Assembly (NCBI GenBank): GCA_030533445.1 | Contig: CM060076.1 | Coordinates: 25,034,603 to 25,098,602 of the forward strand | Origin: Cyprinodon diabolis | Taxonomy: Eukaryota; Chordata; Actinopteri; Cyprinodontiformes; Cyprinodontidae | DNA: 64,000 bases | Reading direction: 5' to 3' | Part shown: piece by piece, positions 12,297-24,765 of the stretch | How the letters are laid out: each line of letters starts with the position of its first letter | Numbering within the stretch: position 1 is the stretch's first letter | Position numbers and translations under genes: made by a program | Notes under the pieces: model-generated | Seen by the model: the letters and a program-made list of their open reading frames with translations, nothing else | Told to the model about the DNA's origin: nothing | Database searches by the model: none

Positions 12297-12794
12297 AGCT
12301 ACAGTGTGTAATAATTTCAGGGATATACAGTCAGAAATGTAATATATTATACATAACTATGTTATTTATCATCATCTACAAGCTCAGCCTCTTAACCTTA
12401 ATGTTTGCGTTGCCTTAGAATTCGTTATTTATAATTACATAGGAGCGGGTCTCGCAGCCATGGAGGCAGACATCTTTGCGCTACGGCGGCGCAGAGCCAA
12501 CAAACTAGCGATTGCGAGATCGCCCATTACGCTCGAAAGTAACTACGGCAAGTTGAGAGAGATGAACTGAAATCTATACCCTACACAGACTAATAAAATA
12601 CTATCTGTAAAATTATCTATGTAAACAAACCTCATCACTTGAGAAGGTAGGTGATGCAGACGTCGTGGAAGACATTTTGTCCCGTAACGCTCGCCGTACT
12701 GTTGGGGGGGGAGAAGCGGTGGGGGGGAGATGTTCATGTTGCTGCGGTCTGCAGTCTGGACATTAGATGTCGCTGAAAATTACACACTGTAGCT
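12297..12794. mobile_element. TTAA-flanked MITE
   Basis: 498-bp element with terminal inverted repeats AGCTACAGTGTGTAAT (12297-12312) and ATTACACACTGTAGCT (12779-12794), each flanked by TTAA (12293-12296 and 12795-12798). A TTAA duplication is the hallmark of piggyBac, but piggyBac ends normally begin CCC, so the superfamily is uncertain. The interior is GC-rich (12450-12560 and 12640-12770). It contains a 36-codon basic open frame from ATG 12460 to TGA 12570, too short to call a gene, and poly-G runs near 12701 and 12721. Confidence 0.8.
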
Positions 12795-12798
12795 TTAA

Positions 12799-15329
12799 AT
12801 AAAAGATTAGATGTTTTTAAAAAAGTTCTTCAGCCCAAGTAACATTGTGCAACTTAAAAAAAAATCATCTTTTTTTAATACTGTGCTCTTTCTCTTTGTG
12901 AAAAACAATCCAGGTTAAAAGGATACTACCCAAATATGGAATACCTAAAGGTCTATTGCACAGTGAACCCTACAATACATTAGATGTTATTATGTTAAAA
13001 TAATGTCAGCTATAACAAAGGGTTTAATATTTACACAACCTTTACTGACACCACTGTTCTCCAGACAACAGTCTGGATAACAGTGATTAATTGTGAAGAA
13101 TCTCTGTTTTGCGATTCAGTATTGAGCAGTTAATTTTCAGCTTAGTTGGGAAGAGTTTGATTGTACTTTGGCTGCAGCTGAGAGTCACAGACGGCAAGCC
13201 TCAAGAAGCTCCATGTGCATGACTCAGTGCAGCACAAAACTGCCTTTGGATGTTTCATGCAACACAAATAAATGGGCTTCAGAGCACTGCAGCACCATTT
13301 TTAAAATCTCAAATTTAAGTCCTGAAGCTTCTGTCACACTATTTTTCCATCAAGTAGGTTTTTTTGTCTAAAAAGGCATGTTATTTGGGTAAACAGGAGG
13401 ATATTAATTGCCCTACCCATTTTCTTTCTGGTGAATCAAACAGAAATGATTGCATTCACCATTATTACTAGGACATAATGAATGTCATACATACAGATTT
13501 TTACCCAAGGCTGATTTGCATCATTATCCCCTGTTAAGTGCAAACTAATAAAACCAACAGACAGCTTTAAAGGCAGAAAAATACTGAAACGCTAAAATAA
13601 TGTGCAAACATTGTGTCGTTTTTACTTACAAGGATAAAAGACACACAATTCACAATAATTAAAGGTTCTGCATTATGCTTCTCAAGTCAGCTATAAGTAT
13701 ATGTATATTCAAAAAATATTGCCTCTGGCAATACATTGTATTAATATGTTATAAAGTATAAGTTGTTTTCCGGTGCAATTTTTCCGTTTGACTTCATTGC
13801 ATTGTCGTCTCTGCCGTGTGTGGGCTGCTTATTTAATGACATTGCCCTAAAGCACATTGTAACGAGTTATTATGTTTTGAATACAAAAACATATATGTGG
13901 CACATTGCACTCAAAAATGTAGTGCAAATTATTGCAGATTTATAACTAACTCAGCATTGCTGTTACTGTATAGCAAGCATTTTAATTCCCCTACAGCTTA
14001 GGCCTCATCATTTGGAGGGTTTATTATAGGAATCATGACAGTTTTAACAACTAATTTCCTTGACATTCCACTTTTGTACAGGCTGAGGTTCATCAAGCGC
14101 TCATTAGTGAGGTGATGGTCACAGATAAACACAGGATTGCAGGTTTGTGGAATGCTCCCAACAATAAAATCCAAGCGCTTATTGCATTTAGGCTTTTCTT
14201 TAGGAAGGCTGAGCAAAGTCTAAGACCTCTCTCAGCCAAAACTCCCATATTTGTAACTTAGATATTATCTACAGCCAAAAAGAGAACAGGATCTGTCAGT
14301 TGCAAACAAGTTTCTTAAAAAAAACTTTTTATAAATTAAAATTGGAGACACCCACGGAAACATGTTTTTATAAATAGCAAAACACCTCATCTTAACAATT
14401 TATAGTATATTTTTTAATACAATTTATGTACTCTGTCTGTAATTTGTAATTTGCCATTTCTATTAACTAACAATACAGTTAATTAAATAAATACCATTAG
14501 CTTGACATGAATACAGTATACATATGTTTACAGACCTTTAGTAATTTTAATACATTCCATATTACTACTAGTTTATACAATGACTGGCTAAGCTCGGCTG
14601 AAACTATGTAGCAAATAGACAACCATCACTATCACTTAGAGCATTTACAAAGCCGTCTATACACCCTAGAAAAAAACAATGCAAAAAAATCTTTACGGTC
14701 AAGAGCAAGAGATCAGTGAGCTAGAAAAAAAAATTAAAAGGCAACAAAACAAACAGGATGGTGAGTGGACTGGAGGCGTCTTCAGGGATGGGAGATTGCA
14801 TAGCCCTTTATTAATTTTTGAGTAGAGTAAATTCTAATGAATAGGAATTTACTGGAGGTTTCCTTTCAGATTCTGAGGGACAGCTAGTACCTCTATCAGA
14901 AGATTGCGAAGGTTTCCAAAATAAAACACTTTTCAGTCTTTATTGAATGGAACAGTCACAAACCTCGGTTTCTTTTTAAAAGAATTGACTTTATGTTGAC
15001 ACCACATATTTCTTGTATCTGCAAGGCCTTTCTGCATTTATTTGTGGAGGAGGTAATTTCCACTCGGACTCTGATCACACCCCTAATCATGATCCATCAA
15101 TGTCCTTTTTATGCCATGCTCTTTTTCACAGTTTTGAGCATGTGGTGCTGTCCTTTTTACAGAAGACCGTTGGTCATTTAAAGGCCTAGGGTTGTCTTCA
15201 TGACTGCATTCCTGCTAGACTCTGCATGGAGCTGATGCCAACAGTTGGGTCTTCTGTCCTGTAGATTGTCAGTTACAGTCTGTCCCTGTGAAGAAGCTTT
15301 GGTCCAAGCTCTTCTTAAAAAATCCTGGC
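12799..15329. other. No gene recognised
   Basis: AT-rich sequence on both strands without family motifs. Open frames here (for example 13168-13371 and 13998-14216) are short, unsupported and probably random. Confidence 0.45.
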
Positions 15330-16680
15330 CAGGATGAAACACTCTTTAGTAATTTTAGACCTATTGCCAAACTACCTTTTCTGTCCAAAATTTTGGAGAA
15401 GATTATCTACATACAGTTAACAGCCTTTCTTTTTAGTAAATTATGTTTTTGAAATTTTCCAGTCCATTTTTAAATCTCTGGACAGCACTGAGTCTGTCCA
15501 TTTAAAAGTTTGTAATGATATTTCCTTAGCTATTGACTTTTTTGAATGTGTTTTTCTTTTGCTTCCAGCCTTTGATACAGTGGATCTTAATGTCTGCTTC
15601 CACTTTGATCCATTCTTAGGAAGTATGTGATCTCTTTTCACTTTTACGCAGACGATAGCAGATCTTTGTGCTGCTGTGTCGAACAAAAACTGTCAAAGCT
15701 CTTCTGAAAGGTTTAAATAATGTGAAAGCACGGATAGCTTTAAAAGTTTTAGATTTATTGAGAAAAAGATGAAAGTAATAGTTTTTGGAGGGAAAGTCTT
15801 TACACCTGTCATGTTTAGAAGGATAGAAATTGAACTTTATTGTTCTCACAATGGAGAAATTAAACCTCTGCATTTGACCCATCCTATTGGGGAGCAGTGC
15901 GCTGCCATTGTGCAGCACCTGGAGAGCAGTGAGGGTTTAAGGTTTTTCCTCAGGAACCCAGAGTGCTGGCTGTGGGGATCGAACCACTAGGCCAATACTT
16001 CCCTGTTTGTTTGTAGTTTTTGACCCACATGCAGAATCACACAGAGAACAAGTGCATTTTTCACTTTGTATTTACAAAAGCAACAAGAATCTTGAAGCGG
16101 AGAACTGCAGGATGTCAGTTGAACTTTCTGGTTGATCTGAGGGGAAAAAGCATGTTAATAGATAATTAAATTGCTGCGCATCTTTAAACTGAGACACATA
16201 AATTTGAATATATATCCTTAGTTTTAAATCTAGGATTAATTTTAAAATTCTTTTATTTTGTTTTTTTGTGCTCCACCATGTACAGTATCTCTAATCTCCT
16301 ACATCCTTACGTAATGCTTCATACCTCATGGGAACAGTTCCTCCTGTCAGTACCTAGAATGAGGCGTAAACTCAGAGGGGATCGGGCCTTCTCTTTAGCT
16401 GCCCCCAAACTCATGAATGACTTGAGCTGAATAGGAGGCAGACTTCCTTTTTGACCATTTTTAAAGCTCTTTGAAAGTCTCTTCTTTTATCTGGCATTTA
16501 ATACTCAAAAGGAAGTTGGTGTTGGTTGATTTTTTTTTCTTTTGTTTTCTATGTTGTTTTTATTTATTTGTTTATTTCATGATGTTTTTATGAATCTTAG
16601 TGCATTTGAGGGTGTTTGTATTTCTGCTTTTGTGTAGCACATTGGTCCTGTTGGTATTTAAAGTGCTATGTAAATAATGT
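15330..16680 (+). mobile_element. Decayed CR1/L2-type LINE, 3' half
   Basis: Reading the plus strand in shifting frames gives the conserved order of a non-LTR reverse transcriptase. First comes the finger region (SNFRPIAKLPFLSKILEKII, near 15348). Then come a STE...LKVCNDISLAID segment near 15488, an AFDTVD core near 15570, and a YADD-like catalytic box (FYADDSRS, near 15645). The C-terminal motif RGDRAFSLAAPKL lies near 16376, and the 3' end reads AAGTGCTATGTAAATAATGTT near 16660. Many stops and frameshifts interrupt it. A tRNA-derived SINE splits it at about 15830-16003. The exact clade is a guess among CR1/L2/jockey-like LINEs. Confidence 0.75.
15830..16003 (-). mobile_element. tRNA-derived SINE, copy 1, with collapsed promoter
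   Basis: On the minus strand the head reads TGGCCTAGTGG directly joined to TTCGATCCCC, which look like the RNA polymerase III A box and B box with the normal spacer missing. The body (TGGGGAGCAGTG..., AATGGAGAAATT) matches the copy at 57478-57675. It lies inside the LINE at 15330-16680, so it is the younger insertion. Confidence 0.65.
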
Positions 16681-19070
16681 TGGATAGAATTGGAATACAT
16701 TGTCTGGCTTAAATGGAGTCTGATTTGTGTATGACACATTGTCAGATGCATAGGACGGTAATGTAAGACTAAGAAACCAATTGTTTGAACCTGGAGCAAA
16801 GCGCAGAAAGAGACTCAGGTGTAGCATGATGAGTTGAGGGATTTTCTGAAAATTAAAAAAATGCAAAAACTTACCACAAATCTCAAATGAGCATGGATGA
16901 GCAGGCAATAGCATGGGTAAGTAATTGACATAGTGACAGACATGGAATAGAAAAGAAATGGAAGAATCCAGCAGAGAACAAAGAGAAACCATCTGCTAAA
17001 ATAACAGGTGAAACATGCAATTAGCCTCTGTGTGATGGGCAGGAATGAGCTGGAACATATTGAGTGTGAATTATTGGCAAAATAGGTGGAGATACAAACA
17101 AACGCGAACAAGCTGAACATAAATACACTGAAAATATCTAATCTAAGAGAAATTAAAAAAGAAAAAAAACAGCTAGTATACAAAGAACAGATTACAAAAA
17201 TAAAACAAAGCTTGAGATAATTTGTCAGAGCAGTTCTTATAACAGTTAACATAGATAAATTAGCATTTAAATGAACTCAAACACCTAGAGATTAAAACAG
17301 GTTGAAGGCAATTTACTTAAATCTTCCCCATCAGAATGAAAGACCTGTATGATGGACAGGGTTTAAGTAATAAAGCAAAAACTAGTAACCTAACCTTCCA
17401 ATAACACTAAAAGAATATTTATGTAGGTACAGAACAATATCTACTTTATTATAGTAGCTAATAATTACAATTCAAAATATCCCTCTGCTTGGCTGCTTTT
17501 TTATTAACTGATTGTTTTGTGTATTCTCTCTTCTGTAACAGTGTATCTCATGACTTTTCTGCAGCCATACATTCAATGTTTTAGTCTTCTGTATGGGAGG
17601 CAGATAATGACTGTGATGCTGTATATTCCCATATGACTTTGTTTTTCCCTTCTCAGCAAATTGCTTCCTCCAAATCTACTGAAGGCTCCAAAAACAACTT
17701 CCCGACTTCTTCTGGGAAATAAACATTAGACAAAAAGCCAATCTATTCCTTCTGCCTTGACATAAATCATATACATTATTTCAGGGACAGCAGAGAAAGA
17801 GTGAGAATTGGGGGGGAAATAATAAATTTTAACAAAGCTGTTTCAGAATTATTGGCAACTTTATCTCTCTGCACCTTTTCAGTTTTATATAAGATACCAC
17901 ATGCAGCTTGGTTGTGTGTGTCAGCACAATATTGTAAATAATAAAGGAGCCACAGTAGTGATTGGAGTCGGCAAGTCTTGAAATAGCTTTGAGGGGGAGA
18001 GAATATTTATTCACTTTAATGATCAAGCCCTTTATTGACTTTTTGGAAAATCCAATATTCAGCCTGCAAGGCAGAAAGAATCTTTCTCATTGCGCTGCAA
18101 TTTCATGATGGTCTCAGGACAATAAGCATTTATAACCCTCAAACTGGGATCAAAAGCTGGAGCAGGACAACATCTCTGTGGACATATTTGTGCAGACAAA
18201 GATATATTGTATATGTACATCAAAATCTATGTACTGTAACATAAACACAATTTCTACTAATCCTGTACCTTTAAATATATATATATAAGAGACTTATGGT
18301 TATTAATGTTTCAACAGGACACACGCGTTCTTACATGTTTTTACAAACTGGTCATTCAATATTACACATACAGCAATGTAAACCTTTTCCAAACTTTCAT
18401 CTCTGGTATCACCTGGCTTTCATTTTCCCCTGCTCCCAATGTCACACTCTGTTGGGCCTTGTCGCACCATCGTTGCCAAGAACGAGACAAAACATGATTT
18501 TGTCTGGCAGCTGGCTTCTGGCACTGCATTGATACATGGTAATCCAGCTGCCAGTGGGGAATTCAGAGGGGAGTGAAAGCTGTTAGTCAAGAAGAGAGGA
18601 GGGACAGAAAAACTCCAACAAAGAAGGAGAGATGATGGAAAGCAAGAGAAGCAGGCAGGACACCCTGCTAGATATAGGTGGGTTGCAGTTTTGCAGTTAT
18701 TACGTTCCTGCAACTGAGAGATGTCTGGAAAAAAATAAAGAAGAACAAACATCTCCAAACAAAACAGAACAACTGCCGTGGTAAAGAGAGACATTTTGGG
18801 AAGATTAAAACCCTTTGTGGAAAGGAACAGACTTTCTATAGCAATAACATTAAATCCTTAACATGCTTCATAGGCTGATTGTGTTTGGTGTGTTTACGCA
18901 GCATAACTGCAAATTGTTTTAGGTAATAAACAGTATCTGCACAGAAAAGAGTAGAAACCTTAACCTGCATTATAAACTAATTGTAATAAATCTAATAAAT
19001 AATGCCTGATTCTTGAGACCCTCAAACCACCATGTATTAGATGCGTATCTGCTTCAGTACACTTTATTAA
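16681..19070. other. No gene recognised
   Basis: AT-rich, with short Leu/Phe-rich open frames on the minus strand (16815-17252, 18420-18794) that look like random translation of A-rich DNA. No motif, splice or repeat assignment. Confidence 0.4.
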
Positions 19071-19074
19071 AGAA

Positions 19075-19700
19075 ACTGCCTCTGCAGTGCCTTACAAATG
19101 TTTCTGTATTCCTTTCATTTCACCACATTTTATCTGTTTAACTAGAGTTTAGTGTATTTAAGAAGGGTTTTGTTTTACAGCAATGTAATGCTGATTGTAA
19201 AAGTAGTATAATACACACTTTTCAAATTATTTCATAACAAAGAGTATGGAAAGGGTATTTGTATTTACCCCACCTTATCATAACTACCTCGAAATAGAAT
19301 CCAGTGCAGACCCATGCCTCCCAGTGTCATTTAATTAATGAATATGCACATTTACAGGTTAGTTCCTATTACAGTGAATCCATTTTGAGCAATCAGTGGT
19401 TGATTATTTGTGAATCATCTTGAAAACCAAGGACCAAACTTAAAACCCCTAACTACAAAACTACACAGGAAGAATCTCTGGAGGAGCTGCATAGACTAAC
19501 AATTCAGGTACAAGAATCTGTTGACTGGAAACCTGAGTAAAAATCTGGCATTTATGAAAGAGAGGCATCAAGAAACTTTGTGGTTTACAACAAGCCATAA
19601 AGTCTGGATGACAAGCATGTGGAAGCAGGAGGTAAGGTTTGACAATCCCAGAATATAACCTAATGACTTAAGTTAAAAAAGGCAACAAAATAAAAAATCT
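19075..19700 (+). mobile_element. Decayed Tc1/mariner element
   Basis: The 5' end CAGTGCCTTACAAATGTTTC resembles the CAGTGCCTTGC... terminus common to fish Tc1-like elements. From 19440 to 19640 the sequence follows the region before the first catalytic Asp of a Tc1 transposase (AATCTGGCATTTATGAAAGA, then AAGCCATAAAG and CATGTGGAAGCAGG). There are no intact open frames. Recognition rests on recalled family patterns. Confidence 0.55.
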
Positions 19701-22190
19701 AGTGTCGAGATCCATTTGACATGCAGCAATGGCGGTTTAGATTATTTATTACTCTAGCAAAGAAAATATAAAATTCTTGTATTAATTTGTCATGTGTTTT
19801 AAAAGTTATTGACAGATTAAAATGACTGATATAAAAATAGTACACACATACATACGTCCAAATGTATCTTCACTCACAGACCCTGCTGCCATAAACACTC
19901 ATAAGATCCGTAAAATGAAATGCTGAAATTAAAAGAGGTCCTACTGGGATCCCTTTAGAATCATCTGACCACATGAAACCGTGAGGGATTTCCAGTAAAA
20001 GGGTTTAGGAAAATAGTTTTGATATTTTATTTACATCAATATATTCAACATCCATATTCCTTCACCCTGCTAATAAAAAATCAATCACTGAGCCAGATCT
20101 AAATTTATTACAGTATAAATACAATATGGAGAAGCTATCAGGAGACAAGCTGTCTATTTACATTAAGTATGTCTGCTCCAACAATTGACTTTTCATAGAT
20201 TTTTCAGTTACATGCTGATTTCTACTTGATAGAAAACTATGTCCAGAGTTTTAAATTGAAGTTTTTCAATTATTTACTTTTCAACAACCATTATTTTTTG
20301 TTAGAGAATCAAATCAAGTCTCTAGCACGGAAGGATATCATTTGTTTTATATAGGGACTGAAAAACAGACACTATTATGGCAACATATTATTTTTAATTA
20401 TCTATATTGAAGTCAAATACATCTTATTATTAAACTGGCACCACTTGCATCAAATTGGTCGTGCACATGATCAGTTGTAATAGTGTTTAACATTTTTATA
20501 TAGCTAAAATAAAGTTAATATGCTTCACAGTTTGGAGTTGCAAATTTGTTCTCAAGAAGTGCAAACAATGAGAACCTTGGTAAAAACAGAAATTCTCAAA
20601 ATAAGTTCATTTTTTTATCCAAAATAAAGAAAAATTTATTAAACTCAACAAACTGGACATGTTAAAGCTTCTCTGGAGGAAAGGCCCTGCTCGCTTATAA
20701 ATCCTCAGTGCCAACAGTAACAGATCATCCACTAGGAAATCCGAGCAGCATAATCTTGTTAATTCAGAAAAACAGAACATTTAAAATAATATAATTTGTT
20801 TTAAATTGCCATTAATTCAGAGAAACTATACTAAATATTTTTTACTTTTAACTATTTTTTTTATCATCTTGTCAATTCAGGGTTAATATAAAGACAGAGA
20901 AATGTTGGAAAAAAATAATGGCTTTCTGTTCTGCTTTCACGTATATGGGGGGGGGGGCAACTTTGCCATATCATGAGTAGCGCCCAACAGGTGTCTTTGC
21001 AAAGTTGACAAACTAATAGTGATCTCATCTACATTACTAAGAGACAAAAGAACTTTCTCAATTCCAAAATAAAGTATTTTGGAATTGAGAAAAGAGAATT
21101 TTGCCAAATGCTCCGTTGAGTTTAGGTCATAATTATGAGAGCTTCTGTACTGTAGGTTTGGTGTAAATGGATAAATATGAGGCACTAAATGTGCCGTTTA
21201 GTTGGGTGGAGGATCATTGTTGTGTGCCACACTATGTTCCAAAGACAATTGAAACCTTCTTTGTGTGTTTGGCTAGACCTGCCAGGAGGTAAAATAAAAT
21301 TCACACAGTGTATCAAATTTGGAAATTGAAATTTAATTATAAAATGAAAAGCTTTCCTTGTTGGGAACCATAACACAACAACTGGTTTCATTTCGAAATT
21401 ATTTCTAAAGTGTAACTTTTTCTTCGGATTAAAAATGTTTTCAAAATTAAGGTTATTGGCTATTTTTTGGTATTTCCACTGAGAGATTATGTTACTGCAG
21501 TAAAAAAACGTTTGTTTATATCTTTTTCAAATCTTTACCACATCTACCATCAATTGGGTATAGCAGTGCATATTGTTATTGTACCAATATGCATGCTCAT
21601 GCTTTTATTCATGATGTCTATAAGCCTCAGTGATTTCAAATAACATTATTTTCCTGACACTTTGTTGCAGCTTCCTTGTCATTTTAAGGTCCTGACCCCT
21701 GATCACTCTAGCATAGCATATTGCAATCTTTGGCTATTTTTGATTCAAAGTTGAAATATATCTAGAACTCCATCTTTGTGAAGAACAATCTAGTCCAGTT
21801 TGTTGTGTGAGTTATTTATTCATAAACACTTTTGCAGATCTCTGTATTGAAATCCTGTCAATTTACTGTGAATATAAAATGCATTTATTCTATCTGGGCT
21901 TGCCATATTTATTCTAAACTCAGTGTGCATCAACAAAGCTGAGCAAATCTAAAAGTTGGATGTTTACTTTGTTCTTTCTTTTTGTGGCATTGTGGCAGAG
22001 TTAGGATGTGCACAAACATGCTAACTGTGCCTTTCAGAAGCATGCAGACCCTCTGGACCTTTAGTCATTCTAGCACAGTAAATCTACAAATATATTCCAG
22101 AGGGTTTCATGAGAAAGGACAACTCCAAATGGCATTATTTTCAAGTAGGTAGTTTTAGATTTATTTTACAAATAACAAAGGTGTGGTGTC
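19701..22190. other. No gene recognised; one hairpin
   Basis: AT-rich sequence without supported genes. It contains the inverted repeat at 21054-21092 and a poly-G run at 20947-20957. Confidence 0.4.
21054..21092. repeat. Perfect 18-bp inverted repeat, 3-base loop
   Basis: TTTCTCAATTCCAAAATA (21054-21071), loop AAG, then TATTTTGGAATTGAGAAA (21075-21092). Nothing nearby suggests a gene for a small RNA. Confidence 0.9.
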
Positions 22191-22194
22191 ATTT

Positions 22195-22400
22195 TTTATT
22201 CAACCCTCTGTAATAATGATAAAGAACCTCTGGCTGTACTTAAAGTCTTTTGGGAGTATTTCTTTATTTGCTTTGCACAACAGAGATTACATTTCTTCGA
22301 TGATTCCTCTTTGCAAACAAGCTCTAGCATGGCCAGATTTGATTGGGAATCTGTAAAAGGTAACTTACTTGGGCTGTCCTCACAGGTGAATGAGTTTTGA
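22195..22400 (-). mobile_element. Decayed Tc1/mariner fragment
   Basis: The wording TTCAACCCTCTGTAATAA, CTTTGCACAACAGAGATTAC, TCTTTGCAAACAAGCTC follows the fish Tc1 pattern around the transposase N-terminal half read in reverse. It is heavily mutated and non-coding. Confidence 0.4.
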
Positions 22401-23729
22401 TCTAAACCATCTAATCAGACTGAGTGATGAGGAGTGATGCCTTTTGTTTTCCAGGCATCACTATGTCCCACTTTTGATCTTTCAATTGGTAAAATACTAA
22501 AACAAAACCTTCTATTTTTACTTTATTTTGCATCATTTAAGTGTTTACGTTTACTTTTCTTTGGGTTATAATATAAGGTCCAAATAAAAAGCATTTTGTT
22601 TGTAAAGATTGTAACTGCTTGTACTTACAGTACAGTATTTATTAAACACCACTGAAACATAAAGTGCAATCCTGGTATTGAACCAAAAGCTGAATTTCTA
22701 AAACTTTCACCTTATGTATTCATTAGTACCGGTGCATGAAAGGAAACAATGCGATTCAATATCTATCTATCATTTACAGGTTTACATTGCTATCTATCTA
22801 CCACTATATGTGTGATTAGATGTGCAGCAGAGTCCTCAGGATGGCACTGTGGAGACATGGAGAGAAACAGTCACTGCTGAATTCAAAAGTGTACAGTTCA
22901 GCAGCTCAGTTGATCAGGCAAATGCTCTCCTCTAATAAGGGCCAAGGGATTGACTCATTATGCATATTGATAACTTCCTTTAGCTTGGGGGAGAGGAAAA
23001 TGAACATTGTATGGAGACAATACCTACGCACAAAGTCTGGATATTATTTTGCAGCGACAGTCTTTATGAAATGATATGGATCGCCCACGTTCTCATTTCT
23101 GCCAAGCAAACTTGCCGTACTCTAATCAGAATTTTTTCAATTTGTTATAGCAAATAGGGATTCAGACGTTACAAAGCTTAAGGGAAAAGCTATATTTGAT
23201 AATTAGATTTTCTAATGGCTCATATATGAAGGTTCCCACATGTGTTCATGAGGTGCTCTTCAAGATTTATATGTTGAAAAGGCAAAAGGTTTGCCATTTT
23301 ACCTAGTGTTTATATTCTGATCCTCAAGAGATTTTAGGGCCTGATTTTCAAAGACTCCAATTAGAGGAGATAAACTGCAGGTGCATTTTTTTTCAGTATG
23401 TACCATAAGTGGGGGTGTTATAGATGATCTACAAAGATTGTTGTGGAATTGTTAAGACATGCAGACCAGTTTGGTTTTGCTGTTTAAAAAGAGAAGATTG
23501 CATGTCCTATGGGCAGTTTGAAAGTGGTTATAAAGGAAAGATTAGGTTAAAAACAATAGAGATGGCCGTAATACTAATAAATATTAAAAAAAAGTAATAA
23601 TAAAATAATAAATTTGTGTGCAGCTTTTATCAATTTCTGACGTATTTAAGCAGCATGCTCTAGCACACATTCCCAGCCATATGCAAATCAAATTGCCACC
23701 CTTTAGTCTTCTAGGATTGTTGGAGATTG
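22401..23729. other. No gene recognised
   Basis: AT-rich, with an interrupted (TCTA)n tract near 22760-22800. The open frame 22820-23074 has no recognisable motif. Confidence 0.4.
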
Positions 23730-24765
23730 ATGGACTTAGACTTAGACAGATTTTATTTAGTCATTTTGTACACACAAACATATACAAAAAGAAATTTCAT
23801 TTAGTACAGCTCTCTAGACTTTTTCATTTTTAAAGTGCAGCCTTGATAAAGGTAAGCAGCAGTGATGAAAATACTGATGAAAAACAATCTAATGGCAGTG
23901 AGGAACAAACTGTTCTGGAATCTGCTGGACCTGCATCAGATGCTTCGTAGTCTCTTACCAGAGGGCAGCAGGGAGAACAGTCCATGGTGGGGGTGTGAGG
24001 GGTCATTTATCATATTACGGGCTTGGGACACGCAGCGCTGTGATGAAATGTCTTTAATGGAGGGAAGAGGAGCCCTGATGGTCTTCTCTGCTGTTTTTAC
24101 CGCTCTTCTCATCTTTTTCCAGTCTGAGGCGCTGCAGCCTCTACACCACACAGTGAGACAACTGGTCAAACCTCTTTCTATGGTGTTTCTGTGGAAGGTT
24201 GTGAGGATGGTGGGGGCAGTAAATGCAATTTTGTGCCCTTTTGATACATTCCAGGTGAGGGTGTCTTCGATGTGCATCCCCAGGAATTTGGTGCTGCTGA
24301 CCACCTCAACAGCTGAGTTGTTGATGACCAGTGGATTGTGGTTAGGCTGGTTCTTCCTGAAGTCAAAAATCATCTCCTTCGTCTTCTCCACATTCAGGAT
24401 CAGGCTGTTATCTTTGCACCAGTCTACCAACTGCTCCACCTCCTCTCTGTAGTCCAGGTCGTTGTCTCTGATGAGGCCCATCACCGTGGTGTCATCTGCA
24501 AACTTCATGATGTGATTGGTGGTGAACCTGGGGACACAGTCGTGTCATCAGGGTGAACAGCAGGGGGCTCAGGACACAGCCTTGAGGGGAGCCTGTGCTA
24601 AAGGTTGATGACATCAGAGACATACTCTCTGACCTGAACTGAGGTCTGTTGATGAGGAAGTCTAGCAGTCAATTGCAGATGGCTGTATTGAATCCCAGGT
24701 GTTCCAGTTTGCCCATCAGATGCTGTGGGATGATGATGTTGAAAGCTGAACTGAAGTTTGTTTAT
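23730..24765 (-). mobile_element. 5'-truncated Rex1/CR1-L2-type LINE
   Basis: Minus-strand LINE that begins inside the reverse transcriptase palm ([13 protein letters not shown] near 24757) and runs to a 3' tail at about 23730-23790 (GACTTAGACTTAGACAG, then TCATTTTGTACACAC and GAAATTTCATTT on the plus strand), a tail shared with the fragment at 35925-36045. A GSPQGCVLSPLLF motif lies near 24580. Truncation at the 5' end is usual for LINE insertion. A frameshift near 24545 separates this motif from the FADD box. Confidence 0.82.
23936..24508 (-). pseudogene. LINE reverse transcriptase C-terminal half
   Basis: 190-codon open frame starting at the catalytic box (KFADDTTVMGLI), then VEQLVDWCKDNSLILNVEKT, a FLGMHIEDTLTW thumb-region motif and the terminal FSLLPSGKRLRS motif typical of fish Rex1/L2-type pol proteins. 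The start Met is internal to the domain, so this is not a real protein start. The N-terminal endonuclease and the fingers are absent. Confidence 0.85.

Noticed and set aside
12460..12570. 36-codon basic open frame in the TTAA-flanked MITE
   Set aside because: Too short and in a non-autonomous element; mentioned only as part of the element.
16815..17252. 145-codon Phe/Leu/Ser-rich minus-strand frame suggesting a membrane protein
   Set aside because: Typical of reading A-rich DNA in antisense; no motif, no splice context.
23862..24452. 196-codon plus-strand frame
   Set aside because: Antisense shadow of the LINE reverse transcriptase, whose FADD motif fixes the coding strand as minus.
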